Source: Flavobacterium frigidimaris (GTDB lineage: Bacteria > Bacteroidota > Bacteroidia > Flavobacteriales > Flavobacteriaceae). From it: DNA of 64,000 nucleotides. A program made the position numbers and the translations under genes. This document shows positions 35,001 to 43,171 of this stretch, in pieces (positions within the stretch are counted from its first letter, which is position 1; every line of letters begins with the position of its first letter). Location: contig FQWG01000025.1 of NCBI GenBank assembly GCA_900129595.1, positions 1 through 64,000 on the forward strand, read 5' to 3'. The notes under the pieces are model-generated. The model did no database searches and was not told the origin of the DNA. It worked only from the letters and a program-made list of their open reading frames with translations.

Positions 35001-35213
35001 AAAAGCATCTTCAAGTTTTTTGGTCACAGAAGTCTGTATCTCTGCTGCGCCGGCACCTGGATATGTGGTAGTGACCGATACGGTAGGTACTTCTATTCTC
35101 GGCAGTAGGTTGTAATTTAGATTGCTATAGGATACCACACCAAATAGTATAAGTACGGTAAAAATAACAATCAGCAACAGTGGCCTTTTTATGGAAATTT
35201 CGGTTATAGACAT
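32070..35213 (-). CDS. RND efflux transporter permease (HAE1/AcrB type)
   Basis: 1047 residues, the usual length. Twelve membrane helices in two halves with two large periplasmic loops. Family signatures: GAGAAEIQTSVTKKLEDA near the N terminus, LALPSSIIPTFIAMYFFGF, LVVGILVDDSIVVLENIYRH (proton-relay Asp pair) and LLGLVSKNAILIVDFTNQ. It pumps drugs, detergents or metabolites across the envelope with proton energy, together with the adaptor and outer-membrane channel encoded just upstream. Only 6 bp separate it from the adaptor gene. Substrates cannot be told from sequence. Confidence 0.95.
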   Translation of the reverse strand: MSITEISIKRPLLLIVIFTVLILFGVVSYSNLNYNLLPRIEVPTVSVTTTYPGAGAAEIQTSVTKKLEDAFASIEGLDQITSTSQEGVSQIAIQFKSGTNIDKAEQDVQRKADQAINDLPDDAERPLVNKVNLEEAPVIKAGITAGIPPGELYELVDKQLRPILQNVSGVGQVNIIGGDQREIQINIDQDKMRGYGLSIAAVTNAVNNANLSFPAGSIETSSQQLSIRYDANIASLAQLRELIISQPAGKGSIYLSDIAEVVDATAKTTAINHINGLPSIGVQIIKQSDANAVHVSEQVKKAFAEIQAQYTSQKLEFNISSDQSIYTLKSADAVMEDLVLAILIVGIVMLAFLHSFRSSMFVLLALPSSIIPTFIAMYFFGFSLNLMTLMAMSLVVGILVDDSIVVLENIYRHLEMGSDKRTAALEGRNEIGFTAVAITLVDVVVFLPLAFSGGIIGSLLREFSLVVVFSTLMSLFVSFTITPLLASRFGKIEKLNKDTLWGRINLGFEHFIDSLKMEYGKLLTKALNRKRYVLTGVILLIIGAIILIPAGFIGAAFIPKGDQGELAINLELDPSATIYKTNLLTQQAEKIIMAEPMVVNVFSSIGFISGSVSGSSSNANLSEITITLADKKNRNISAEDFGIILQEKLSKAIPGAKITASPTSITGGANVSPIQIAIKGVDLIKVRKVAEEYRKIVATVAGTQFVKLSVKDPKPEVEVKLNREKMTLMGLNASQVGMALQNSFTGNKKSQFKNAGNEYDILIRLDEFNRNNINSVRNLPFVNNDGEAFVLSQFADITESTGESTLQRSDRLGTISVQSNAAGRPTGTIISDIKEKTDSIKLPEGITIEYLGDAKNQGDAFGSLGLALLIAILLVYLIMVALYENAVYPFVVLFSIPVALIGALLALALSMETLNIFSIIGIIMLLGLVSKNAILIVDFTNQLKNQGKEVKEALVEAGEERLRPILMTTLAMILGMLPIALASGSGAEIKNGMAWVIIGGLTSSMILTLFVVPSMYLIIDRLQVQFTKKKTSNPQEYGTTNKNKPTE

Positions 35214-35219
35214 AATGTA

Positions 35220-36281
35220 TTATTGTTTTGAAATGCTTATTAATGCGTCATCTTTCAGATTGATCTGTCCTGATGTTACTACTTGTTCTCCAGGGGTAAG
35301 CCCGCTTAGAACCTGTATAGCATTATTATAATCGCTGCCTGTTTTTATTTTGCGCAATCTCACCCTGCCATTTTTAACAACGTATACCGTTGCATTTTTT
35401 GTACTTTGCGTCAGAGCCTCGCGAGGTATTAGTATGATCGACTGGTTTGTTTTTCTTGAAAAATCAGTGTAAACAAAAGTTCCTGAACGCAAGGGTGCGT
35501 CTTTATCGTTAGATGCTCTTATTTCTGTGGCGTAGCTGTGGGTTTGGTCGGCCTGAGGACTGATATAAGAGATTACTCCTTCGAAAACTTTTCCCGGATA
35601 AATATCGGTAGTGAGTTTTACTTTTTGCCCCTCTTTTACCTTGTAGACTTCAGTCTCAGTAAGATTTACTTGTACCTTAAGCTGTGATAAGTTTACGATG
35701 GTTGCAATTTCGGAGCCCCCTGAGACAAATACACCTTCTTCAATGGTTTTTGAACCAATGATACCGCTTGTTGGCGCTTTGATTCTGGCATCATTTAACT
35801 GTCTTTTGATCTGATCAGAAGCATTGACTGCATCCTGATAATTTTGACGGATTTCGTTAACCTTTTCCTGTGTAGCGGCATTGCCCTGCAGTAATTCGGT
35901 ATAGGTTTTTAAGTCACTGCGCAGTTTGGATACTTTGGTTTCGGATTTTTGAAGATCCAATTGCAAGAGACGTGTATCGATTATAGCAAGTACCTGCCCC
36001 TGATTTACCCTGTCTCCAAGCTTGATGAGCAGTTTTTGAACATTGCCACTGCTTACTGAAATTAGCTTAGCCTCTTTAAAGGGAGCCAGTACGCCCGTTT
36101 TTATCATATTAATTTGCTGCAATTGTTTTTTAACTGTGCTTACGGTGACCGGTATTTTGATCTCCTGAGCCAGGGTAACAGTGTTGCTTTTGTTGATTTT
36201 GCTTTTGTTGTAGCCCAGCTTAAAAGTAATGAGCCCAGCCAGCACAATACCACTAAGGATTATTATATATTTCTTTTTCAT
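35220..36281 (-). CDS. RND periplasmic adaptor subunit (membrane fusion protein)
   Basis: 353 residues. N-terminal membrane anchor (YIIILSGIVLAGLITFKLGY), biotinyl-lipoyl-like halves split by a coiled coil (GDRVNQGQVLAIIDT, then RIKAPTSGIIGSKTIEEGVF), beta-barrel and membrane-proximal domains (VLSGLTPGEQVVTSGQINLK). It bridges the permease and the TolC-like channel. Middle gene of the efflux operon, 5 bp after the channel gene. Confidence 0.93.
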   Translation of the reverse strand: MKKKYIIILSGIVLAGLITFKLGYNKSKINKSNTVTLAQEIKIPVTVSTVKKQLQQINMIKTGVLAPFKEAKLISVSSGNVQKLLIKLGDRVNQGQVLAIIDTRLLQLDLQKSETKVSKLRSDLKTYTELLQGNAATQEKVNEIRQNYQDAVNASDQIKRQLNDARIKAPTSGIIGSKTIEEGVFVSGGSEIATIVNLSQLKVQVNLTETEVYKVKEGQKVKLTTDIYPGKVFEGVISYISPQADQTHSYATEIRASNDKDAPLRSGTFVYTDFSRKTNQSIILIPREALTQSTKNATVYVVKNGRVRLRKIKTGSDYNNAIQVLSGLTPGEQVVTSGQINLKDDALISISKQ

Positions 36282-36286
36282 CGTCT

Positions 36287-37618
36287 TTAAAGTGAGTTAT
36301 AAAAAAATTGTAAAGTTCCTGATGCCTTTTCAAGATCAATCTTTGCAAGGAAAAAGGAGTATAGGGATTTCAGATAGCTGTTTTGAGCTTCCTTTAATGA
36401 GTTTTGCGTATTGAGCCAGTCGGTCAGATCAGTAACGCCTTTCTGCAATTGCAGGTTTGTGGTTTTAAGTACTGATTCTGCAAGAGCCACATTTCTCTGG
36501 TTATTGTCAACATTTGCCTGTTCCTGCATTACCTTAGTTAATGCATTTTGATGATCCACCTTATAACGGCTTTCATCTATTTTTAGCTGCTCTTCAGCAT
36601 TGATATGTTCTATTTTTGCCTGTGTATACTGTGCATTACGTTTGTAGAAGTCTAATATTGGAATGTTCAACTTAAGTCCGATAGCAGCAAAGTCTGACAC
36701 TTCACTGTAGGCATTGGTGAGATTATCACCAAATCCCACAGCCCCGTATCGTGCATATGCAGTCAGTTTGGGCAGCCCTTCAGCCTGAATGCGGTTTTGC
36801 TCTATCTCCAGCATTTTTATATTTACTTCAGAGATTTTGTAATCAGTCCTGGAAGCTACTTCAAAATTTGCGCTTTGATCGGCAAGTAACGCGGAAGGTG
36901 CAGCTTGCCGTGTTATCGAGTTAACAACAAGAACTTGTTCAATAGGATACCCCATTTCAAATTTAAGTTCATTTTCTGCCAGCTGTAGGTTACTTTGTGC
37001 AACACGGATTTGAGATCTCGTATTATTGAAATCTACTCTTACCTTATCAAGGTCTTTTTGAAGTGTAATGCCTTTGCTGACCTGAAGCTCGAATATCTGA
37101 ATTTGTCTGCTGTAGGTTTCCATATTGCTTTGCAGGAAATCAAGCTGCTGTCGGTAGACCGAAATCTCGAAATATGCAGTTGTAACATTGTATATCAGGG
37201 CTTCCTGATTTTGCTGAGTGTTTAGATCTGCCTTTTGCTTGCTGTACTTATTTGCTTTAAGTCCTGTTATCAGTGCCTGATCGTAAAGGGTCTGGTCGAG
37301 TTGGGCAGTTGCATTGGCATTGAATTTTTGTGAAAATGCTATCCTCATCGGTTTCTCACCAAAAACTCCGGCAGGAATAACACTTTCCTGTAGTTTAAGG
37401 TTATTGTCTAATGTTGAAGTAAGACTGATCTTGGGCAGGTAAGCTGATAGCGCTTCCTTAGCCTTGGCATCAGCGGCAAGTTTATCGTTGGCATAAATGG
37501 TATTATTTCTATTATTTTTAAAACCATATTCAATACATCGCTTAAGGGGCCATGACTCCTGTGCTGTAAGATGTGCAGAAACCAGAAATGTTATCGCTGC
37601 TATTATGTGTTTGTTCAT
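36287..37618 (-). CDS. TolC-family outer-membrane channel
   Basis: 443 residues from the ATG at 37616-37618, chosen because MNKHIIAAITFLVSAHLTAQ is a good signal peptide; an upstream in-frame ATG at 37657 would put 13 polar residues in front of it. Two OEP repeats with long helices (QKADLNTQQNQEALIYNV, VRVDFNNTRSQIRVAQSNLQ, and near the end LQKGVTDLTDWLNTQNSLKE). It forms the exit duct of the RND pump. It follows the outer-membrane protein gene by 123 bp. Confidence 0.92.
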   Translation of the reverse strand: MNKHIIAAITFLVSAHLTAQESWPLKRCIEYGFKNNRNNTIYANDKLAADAKAKEALSAYLPKISLTSTLDNNLKLQESVIPAGVFGEKPMRIAFSQKFNANATAQLDQTLYDQALITGLKANKYSKQKADLNTQQNQEALIYNVTTAYFEISVYRQQLDFLQSNMETYSRQIQIFELQVSKGITLQKDLDKVRVDFNNTRSQIRVAQSNLQLAENELKFEMGYPIEQVLVVNSITRQAAPSALLADQSANFEVASRTDYKISEVNIKMLEIEQNRIQAEGLPKLTAYARYGAVGFGDNLTNAYSEVSDFAAIGLKLNIPILDFYKRNAQYTQAKIEHINAEEQLKIDESRYKVDHQNALTKVMQEQANVDNNQRNVALAESVLKTTNLQLQKGVTDLTDWLNTQNSLKEAQNSYLKSLYSFFLAKIDLEKASGTLQFFYNSL

Positions 37619-37741
37619 ATTTTGGGTCTGTATTTGATCTTGCTTAAGGTTGAACAATGAAAATTAGAGATAAGAATTTGCCATTTTTGCGTGTTTCTCA
37701 CGTGTAAAGGATCTCTAAAATGTAATCGCGCAGGTGGTTGT

Positions 37742-38716
37742 TTAGAAAAGGTTGTAAGAAAGTCCAGCATTAAAATAAAGTTGTGCATCCTGTTTATTCT
37801 CAATGATATAATTATTTGTTTTTTCACCCTTTTGGGTTATTCGGGAAGTTATGATATTGTTGAGTCCTCCTTTTAGCGTAGCAACAAAGTTTTTGGCAAA
37901 GTTGTATTCGTACATTATTCCAGTTTTTAACTCGAGTTGATTGAGTTCATAAACACCGTTAAGTTTTTGATTATCAAAAGTGATGTAAAAATTTTCGCTG
38001 TTAAGTTCAGTTCCAAATGATAAACGTCCGTTTTCAAACAGCTGGCGTTGCATTTTTATACGCTGGGGCAGTATAATGTCAATTTTCCACGGCGATCGTT
38101 CAAACTTATGTTCGTAGGTAAAGATTGGGGTAAAAGGAATAATGGAAGAGGGATCCAGCATAGCGACACCACCTATAGTCATAGTCGTGTTTTCTGTTTT
38201 CTTAAGCACCATTGTAGCAGTTATTAGTCCTTTGACACGTTGAATATTCTTATCATTACCATCAACAGTTATGGATGCATTGTAGATAATAGGTTTTCTG
38301 AAAAGAGAAAAAAAATAGGTGGCACTAACCGACTCGGCAAGATAATGATAATTTTGGTCCGCCCTGGTTGTGCTGGCGCTGGAAAGATAATTGTAGACTT
38401 CTCCAAAATGATAATTCTCATATTTGTAGCGCAGGGTATTAGTAAGGAAAAAACGCTGCGATTCTGATTTGTATAAAGGAATATTGGTTGCGATTTTTAA
38501 ACGAGAATGGCTCTTTACAGTGGCTTTTTCAAAATCCTCACCCATTACTTTTGTATCATAATCGGAGGTACCCATGCTCTCGTACTGCACATCAAAGGTT
38601 CGTGTTAGGGGAAATTTGTCTGTTATGGCTCTACCAGCTCTTCTGGCACCATTATCTTGCGCAGCTGCTGTTAAGCCTGAAAAAAGCAGGAAATAATAAA
38701 TCTTTTGTATTCTCAT
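37742..38716 (-). CDS. Outer-membrane beta-barrel protein, DUF6268-like
   Basis: 324 residues with signal peptide (MRIQKIYYFLLFSGLTAAAQ) and alternating aromatic/polar strands ending in YFNAGLSYNLF, a typical barrel C terminus. It resembles DUF6268 proteins, whose function is unknown. First gene of the efflux cluster and divergent from the LytS gene. A TACATTTG -7 box (38771-38778, minus strand) and LytTR-type repeats lie upstream. Whether it takes part in efflux or is a separate porin is not known. Confidence 0.75.
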   Translation of the reverse strand: MRIQKIYYFLLFSGLTAAAQDNGARRAGRAITDKFPLTRTFDVQYESMGTSDYDTKVMGEDFEKATVKSHSRLKIATNIPLYKSESQRFFLTNTLRYKYENYHFGEVYNYLSSASTTRADQNYHYLAESVSATYFFSLFRKPIIYNASITVDGNDKNIQRVKGLITATMVLKKTENTTMTIGGVAMLDPSSIIPFTPIFTYEHKFERSPWKIDIILPQRIKMQRQLFENGRLSFGTELNSENFYITFDNQKLNGVYELNQLELKTGIMYEYNFAKNFVATLKGGLNNIITSRITQKGEKTNNYIIENKQDAQLYFNAGLSYNLF

Positions 38717-38770
38717 TTAAAAATATTGTAATCAGTTAAATTTTAGGGTTTTGCTTTGCCAATATTATTG

Positions 38771-38778
38771 CAAATGTA
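38771..38778 (-). promoter_or_regulatory. -7 box of the efflux cluster
   Basis: TACATTTG on the minus strand, matching TAnnTTTG, about 55 bp before the DUF6268-like gene. The nearer LytTR-type repeat ends 27 bp upstream of it. Confidence 0.6.
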
Positions 38779-38805
38779 CAGCCTAGGTGATTCTGGAGTT
38801 GGATA

Positions 38806-38840
38806 TTTTACACGAACGCCACAAGTATTACGTGAACGCC
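38806..38840. promoter_or_regulatory. LytTR-type direct repeats between efflux cluster and two-component genes
   Basis: ACACGAACGCC (38810-38820) and ACGTGAACGCC (38830-38840) are 20 bp apart start to start, the two-helical-turn spacing known for LytTR-domain regulators. Read toward the efflux cluster the site is CGTTCGTGTAAAA, closely like CGTTGGTGTAAAA at 40772-40784. The distance to the -7 box (27 bp) nearly equals that at the porin promoter (26 bp). Confidence 0.75.
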
Positions 38841-38890
38841 GTTTGAGTAATTTAAGACTGATTGATAGACTACTAATGAAATTATTAGGT

Positions 38891-38898
38891 TAATTTTG
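38891..38898 (+). promoter_or_regulatory. -7 box of the LytS/LytTR genes
   Basis: TAATTTTG, matching TAnnTTTG, lies only 5 bp before the ATG, so transcripts would be nearly leaderless or begin after this ATG; the next in-frame ATG is at 38913. Confidence 0.35.
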
Positions 38899-38903
38899 CA
38901 TTT

Positions 38904-39911
38904 ATGAAATTGATGAATATTTATCAGAATTTTTGGCTCAGAAATCTAATTGTACTGACATTTTTTATGATGCTGATTTTCTTTTGCGTTTATACGGACT
39001 ACAACGACCAGATAAATTTTAAAAAGGTTGGATATTCATTGGTTGTCAAGAAAATTATTATAGCTATTATTCCTATGTATGTGCTACAGATCATCAGTAA
39101 TGTTGGTTTAATCAAAGAGCTTTTTATTAAAAAAAAGTATAAGACTTTTGTTGTGAGTTTTATTTTGTATTGGTTTTTAGCGCATTTTTTTTTGGGATGG
39201 TATTTTAGAATAAATGAGATTGGGAAGTTTTCATTGATATCAACAGTGGGAACCATACTTAATGGTTCAGGGATATATTTTCTGCACTTGTGGATCTTGC
39301 TCAACATAAGGAAAGGGAGAAAGGAACTTTTCAATACACAGCTGGAATTATCGCTGCTCAAAGAACAGTTGAATCCTCATTTTTTGCTCAATGCCATGAA
39401 TAATCTTTATGGTGAGGCCTTGTCTGTTCCTGAGAACGTGGCCGAAAGAATATTGAACCTTTCAAAACTTCTTAGGTATCAGGTAGAAACCTCAAAAAAA
39501 GACCTGATTGTTTTATCAGAGGAATTTAACTTCTTAAAGCAGTATGTTGAGTACTATAAATTTCGAAATGAAAGACTCATTGTTATGCAGAGTTCCACAG
39601 GTAATATGGATGATGTTTATATACCTCCACTTTTGTTGATGTCCTTGGTGGAAAACGCAGTAAAATTTTCATCAGAAACTGACAATCCCTATATCGTCTT
39701 TGAGATCAATGTTGAATCGAACAGTTTGTCTTTTATCATGCAGAATAATTTTCTTGACCAGGGAATGCAAAGTAAAGGTACAGGCATAGGGCTTTCCAAC
39801 CTGCAAAGGCGCCTTGAGGTTTATGGTTACAGACATGAATTTACATGTTCTAAAGAAGATGAGCTATTCATTGCAAAACTAAATATATGGGGTTTATCTA
39901 CCGTTGCCTAA
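38904..39911 (+). CDS. LytS/YehU-type sensor histidine kinase
   Basis: 335 residues. Four membrane helices in the first ~140 residues, then a His_kinase domain with the phospho-accepting His in LKEQLNPHFLLNAMNNLYGE and an ATPase domain (LVENAVKFSSETDN, then GTGIGLSNLQRRLEVYG). It senses an unknown envelope signal and phosphorylates the LytTR regulator, whose gene overlaps its 3' end by 25 bp. It is divergent from the efflux cluster. Confidence 0.92.
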   Translation: MKLMNIYQNFWLRNLIVLTFFMMLIFFCVYTDYNDQINFKKVGYSLVVKKIIIAIIPMYVLQIISNVGLIKELFIKKKYKTFVVSFILYWFLAHFFLGWYFRINEIGKFSLISTVGTILNGSGIYFLHLWILLNIRKGRKELFNTQLELSLLKEQLNPHFLLNAMNNLYGEALSVPENVAERILNLSKLLRYQVETSKKDLIVLSEEFNFLKQYVEYYKFRNERLIVMQSSTGNMDDVYIPPLLLMSLVENAVKFSSETDNPYIVFEINVESNSLSFIMQNNFLDQGMQSKGTGIGLSNLQRRLEVYGYRHEFTCSKEDELFIAKLNIWGLSTVA

Positions 39912-40594
39912 TAATAGATGATGAGTCACCTGCCCACAGGGCTTTGGCATCTCATATTTCTAAATTTGACTTTTTGGAACATACCGCTAGTGCTTTTAGT
40001 GGTAAGCAGGCGCTACAGATGCTAAATGAATTTCAGTATGATGTTATTTTTTTGGATATCAATATGCCTGTAATATCGGGTATTGACATTATGGAATTAC
40101 AACCCAACAGGCCACTTACTATTGTCACAACAGCCTATTCGGATTATGCACTTACGGCCTATAAGCAGCAAGCTATTGATTATTTACTGAAGCCTATTTC
40201 GCTGGAAGATTTTACAAAAGCTATCGAAAAATTAAAAGCGTATTATACAGGATATGAGCTGGTGAGGAAAAAAAAGTCAAAAAGTAAAAGGCTAACATTT
40301 AAATTTAACGGAGAATTGAAAGAGGTTTCCCTTGATAAGGTAATTTGTATAGAAAGCATTGGTCACTATCTAAAACTATACCTTGAGGATAACAAAATCC
40401 CAGTAGTGATCTACGGAACGCTACAAAACGTACTGAGTGAGTTAGATGATGCTGATTTTATAAGGGTTCACCGTTCTTATATCGTAAACACCAAGAAAAT
40501 CAGATGCCAAAAACAAAATGTACTGTTCCTGCTCAACGACAAAGAGGTACCTGTAGGGAGAAAATATAAGATTCTACTCATGGGGAGCAACTAG
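39887..40594 (+). CDS. LytTR family response regulator
   Basis: 235 residues: receiver domain (about 5-120; IIDDESPAH, phospho-Asp in VIFLDINMPVISG, K in YLLKPIS) and LytTR DNA-binding domain (about 135-235; LDKVICIESIGHYLKLY, DADFIRVHRSYIVN, and VPVGRKYK). The gene overlaps the kinase gene, so they are co-translated. Direct repeats of LytTR type lie before the efflux cluster and the porin gene, its likely targets. Confidence 0.94.
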   Translation: MGFIYRCLIIDDESPAHRALASHISKFDFLEHTASAFSGKQALQMLNEFQYDVIFLDINMPVISGIDIMELQPNRPLTIVTTAYSDYALTAYKQQAIDYLLKPISLEDFTKAIEKLKAYYTGYELVRKKKSKSKRLTFKFNGELKEVSLDKVICIESIGHYLKLYLEDNKIPVVIYGTLQNVLSELDDADFIRVHRSYIVNTKKIRCQKQNVLFLLNDKEVPVGRKYKILLMGSN

Positions 40595-40754
40595 CTCCCT
40601 TTGCCTTAAAAAACAAAATATATTACAACACAACTATTCAGGAAGGGATATATCAGATCTTGAAGTGTATTACTGTGCTTTAAAATAGGGTGGGACCAAT
40701 GATAAGAAGAGCTTGACTAGCATTTATTCTTAAGTAATTTGCTTTGGCTGTCAC

Positions 40755-40818
40755 TGGTGTAAAAAACATGTCGTTGGTGTAAAAAAGACATCAGTATTTT
40801 TATTATCAGGTACTTTTA
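40755..40818 (+). promoter_or_regulatory. LytTR-type direct repeats and -7 box of the porin gene
   Basis: TGGTGTAAAAAA occurs at 40755-40766 and again at 40775-40786, 20 bp apart. TACTTTTA (40811-40818), one base from TAnnTTTG, follows. The porin gene starts at 40842. The site resembles the one between the efflux cluster and the kinase gene. Confidence 0.75.
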
Positions 40819-40841
40819 CGGGAAATAAAAATATAAATAAA

Positions 40842-41408
40842 ATGAAAAAGTTTTTTTTACTTACAGCAATGTTTTTTTCTTTTGCTGGATACAGCCAGTT
40901 TCATATTGGAGCTAAAGCAGGTGCTAATATGAATAAATTAGACGGTCAGGCCTTTGATGATGGTTTTGAATTCGGGTACCAGCTTGGCGGTTTTGTCTAT
41001 TTCAATCTAACAGACTTTATAGGTCTTCAGGGAGAGGTTTTATTCAATCAGACCAATACTAAACTAAGTAACGATTACCGAGATGTTTTTGATAATGTGT
41101 TCAAAAAAGATAAAACCCTTAATTATGTCAGTGTACCGGTTTTATTGCGTTTGAATAGTGAAGGTTTAATTACTATAGTGACAGGCCCGCAGTTTAGTTT
41201 CCTTGCTAATACTGATCACAGCGTTTCGCAGAATGGAAAGAAACTATTTAAGAATACTGATTTTTCATTTGTTGCAGGAGCGGAGGTCAATATCAGACCA
41301 TTGACGCTTTATGCGAGATATGTCTGGGGATTTTCCGACGTGAGTAATTTTGGAGACAAGGCCAACAGCCAGCAGATTCAGGCAGGTTTGGGACTTCGAT
41401 TGTTTTAG
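40842..41408 (+). CDS. Porin family outer-membrane beta-barrel protein
   Basis: 188 residues with signal peptide (MKKFFLLTAMFFSFAGYSQ) and the beta-barrel pattern of the outer-membrane-protein 'beta-brl_2' family: FHIGAKAGANMNKLDG, then GFQLG-like strands and a final QIQAGLGLRLF. Small eight-stranded barrel, function unknown. Its promoter carries the LytTR direct repeats, so it probably belongs to the regulon of the two-component genes just upstream. Confidence 0.88.
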   Translation: MKKFFLLTAMFFSFAGYSQFHIGAKAGANMNKLDGQAFDDGFEFGYQLGGFVYFNLTDFIGLQGEVLFNQTNTKLSNDYRDVFDNVFKKDKTLNYVSVPVLLRLNSEGLITIVTGPQFSFLANTDHSVSQNGKKLFKNTDFSFVAGAEVNIRPLTLYARYVWGFSDVSNFGDKANSQQIQAGLGLRLF

Positions 41409-41685
41409 TCTAAACCTAGGAATTTTAAAATAAATTATTTGTGTAAGCATAGTACAAATGGCTTCTCAATTCAAAATTAGGGGCATATTTACTAATTATA
41501 TAGCTCAAAATAGGACTTTCATATTACTTATTGACCGACCCCGGGATATGGTTTATCGATATGTAGATTAAAGTCATATTATATTTGATGGAAAGTAGGT
41601 CTTTGCTTATACAAATCACAATAGTAATGATACAGTTGAGGAATCTACTGCCAAATCATTCCGTAATAATGTATTGATGTAACCG
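41409..41685. other. Intergenic stretch
   Basis: 277 bp without recognised gene, terminator or repeat. Confidence 0.4.
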
Positions 41686-42177
41686 ATGATTTTAAGATTA
41701 AAAGAAATAAATTATACTATAGTTGATATTATAAAGGGAAATTGTGATTCTATTTTTGAGCATTTGGTTTCAGTTAATCTTGCGTATGTAGTTAAAGGTC
41801 ATGGATTATTTCCGGGAATTTATATAGATATGAAAAATACCCGAAGCACCCAAGGGGCAGCTAGCAGGGTCCTGTATTTTGATGATTATTCCTTAATGGA
41901 GCAGGAAATGCTTTATTATATTCCAAATATCTCTTTTGTTTTACGGTTTTTCAATATAACGGGACGGGGAGGCTTTTTTTTAAAAGAAGTGATGTGTTAT
42001 GTCCAGGTTAGACAGTTGTATGTTGATGCAACTCAAGTCACCGTTGATTTTACTTTTGTAACTGCTAAGGGACTTCGGGCGTTGGTTTTTAAATTTTTAC
42101 TCAAGGAGCCATTAATGGCTTATATTAATGTAGGATTTGGTAATTTAAAAAGGATGCTGCAGTGTGGCGTATCATGA
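41686..42177 (+). CDS. SRPBCC-like hypothetical protein
   Basis: 163 residues. The segment VKGHGLFPGIYIDMKNTRST, SRVLYFDDYSLMEQEMLYYI, and TQVTVDFTFVTAKGL follows the strand order of SRPBCC (polyketide-cyclase-like) proteins. Such proteins bind hydrophobic ligands in a central cavity. No signal peptide. The match is weak, and the ligand is unknown. Confidence 0.55.
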   Translation: MILRLKEINYTIVDIIKGNCDSIFEHLVSVNLAYVVKGHGLFPGIYIDMKNTRSTQGAASRVLYFDDYSLMEQEMLYYIPNISFVLRFFNITGRGGFFLKEVMCYVQVRQLYVDATQVTVDFTFVTAKGLRALVFKFLLKEPLMAYINVGFGNLKRMLQCGVS

Positions 42178-42415
42178 GGGAAAAAGTAAATAAGAAGAGT
42201 CGTGTACAGTAGCATTACTCATTTTTAGCTTATTACTCAAGAAAAGGGACGATCGATACTTTATTTTAATACTTCAAAAAAACACTTTTGATCGGGATTT
42301 CAAAACCTTCATTATAAGTAGATTTAGTATTATAGTTTTATGATTTTACTACCTCCTTAGTATAATATTTTTTCAAGCTTTCGTAAGGGGGTGTAAAGCC
42401 TAATAATTATAAATA

Positions 42416-42898
42416 ATGTTTAAACGACTTCAATACCACACACAAAAAATTACGTTGACCACAGTCTCACTGGAAGCTCCAAAAGATTTGGATACAAAAT
42501 TAAAAAGTTTCAAGCAATGCAGTGTTATTAACCGTATAGTAGGAAACCCGGCATTTTTGGACGAGTTCTGGTTTCCAAAAACAAACCAGTTGAGTTTACA
42601 TTCCGTGGTTGAAAAAAAAGAGAAGAATACTTTGGAGTCACTTAAAAAAATGGCTCCCGATACAACCCATAAGGGAGAAATTAGAAATATTACTTCCTTT
42701 TTTGGCTGGATTTGTCCAATAGTGAGTTATCATATACTATGTTACAAAAAAGGAGAGCAGGTATGGATTTGCTGGAATTACACTTTTCAGATTGGGGGCA
42801 GTCTGAAAGGACTTTATTTTTTATGGTTCATGAAAAAGAAAGTAAATGTAAGTATTGAAAAAATGACTTGTCAAGCTATTACTTCAATTACAGTATAG
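42416..42898 (+). CDS. Hypothetical protein
   Basis: 160 residues, no signal peptide or clear membrane segment. The C-terminal half (GEIRNITSFFGWICPIVSYH, then QVWICWNYTFQIGG) has a pattern reminiscent of the end of SRPBCC proteins, so it may be a diverged paralogue of the preceding gene. It is Lys- and aromatic-rich. I do not recognise a family. Confidence 0.5.
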   Translation: MFKRLQYHTQKITLTTVSLEAPKDLDTKLKSFKQCSVINRIVGNPAFLDEFWFPKTNQLSLHSVVEKKEKNTLESLKKMAPDTTHKGEIRNITSFFGWICPIVSYHILCYKKGEQVWICWNYTFQIGGSLKGLYFLWFMKKKVNVSIEKMTCQAITSITV

Positions 42899-43003
42899 CC
42901 ATTTCATGCAATTATTCTATTTTTTACGTGAGAGTAGGTCCTATTTACTTTAGAAATATTGATTTGATTTCTTGGTGATAAAGGATCAAATTTCATTTTT
43001 TCA

Positions 43004-43048
43004 ATATCAGCCGGGTGCAGATTCTTTGGGCTATTCTGCACCTGATAT
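43004..43048. other. Long hairpin
   Basis: ATATCA (43004-43009) and GGTGCAGA (43014-43021) pair with TCTGCACC (43035-43042) and TGATAT (43043-43048): a 14-bp stem with a 4-nt bulge and a 13-nt loop. It lies between two convergent genes (42416-42898 and 43172-44236). It can serve as terminator, but the T-run is interrupted. Confidence 0.7.
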
Positions 43049-43171
43049 CCTTATTTTATAATTTTTCAGCAAAACTTACACAGTAAAAAATATGCTGAGA
43101 AGGTCTTTGTTTGTCAAAAGAATTCTAGAATTAATGGATTTTATCCTTGATATATAACAAGATGCAGTAGT

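Noticed and set aside
37658..37741. Additional LytTR site before the TolC gene
   Set aside because: TTTACACGTGAG is similar to one half-site, but a second copy at 20 bp is missing.
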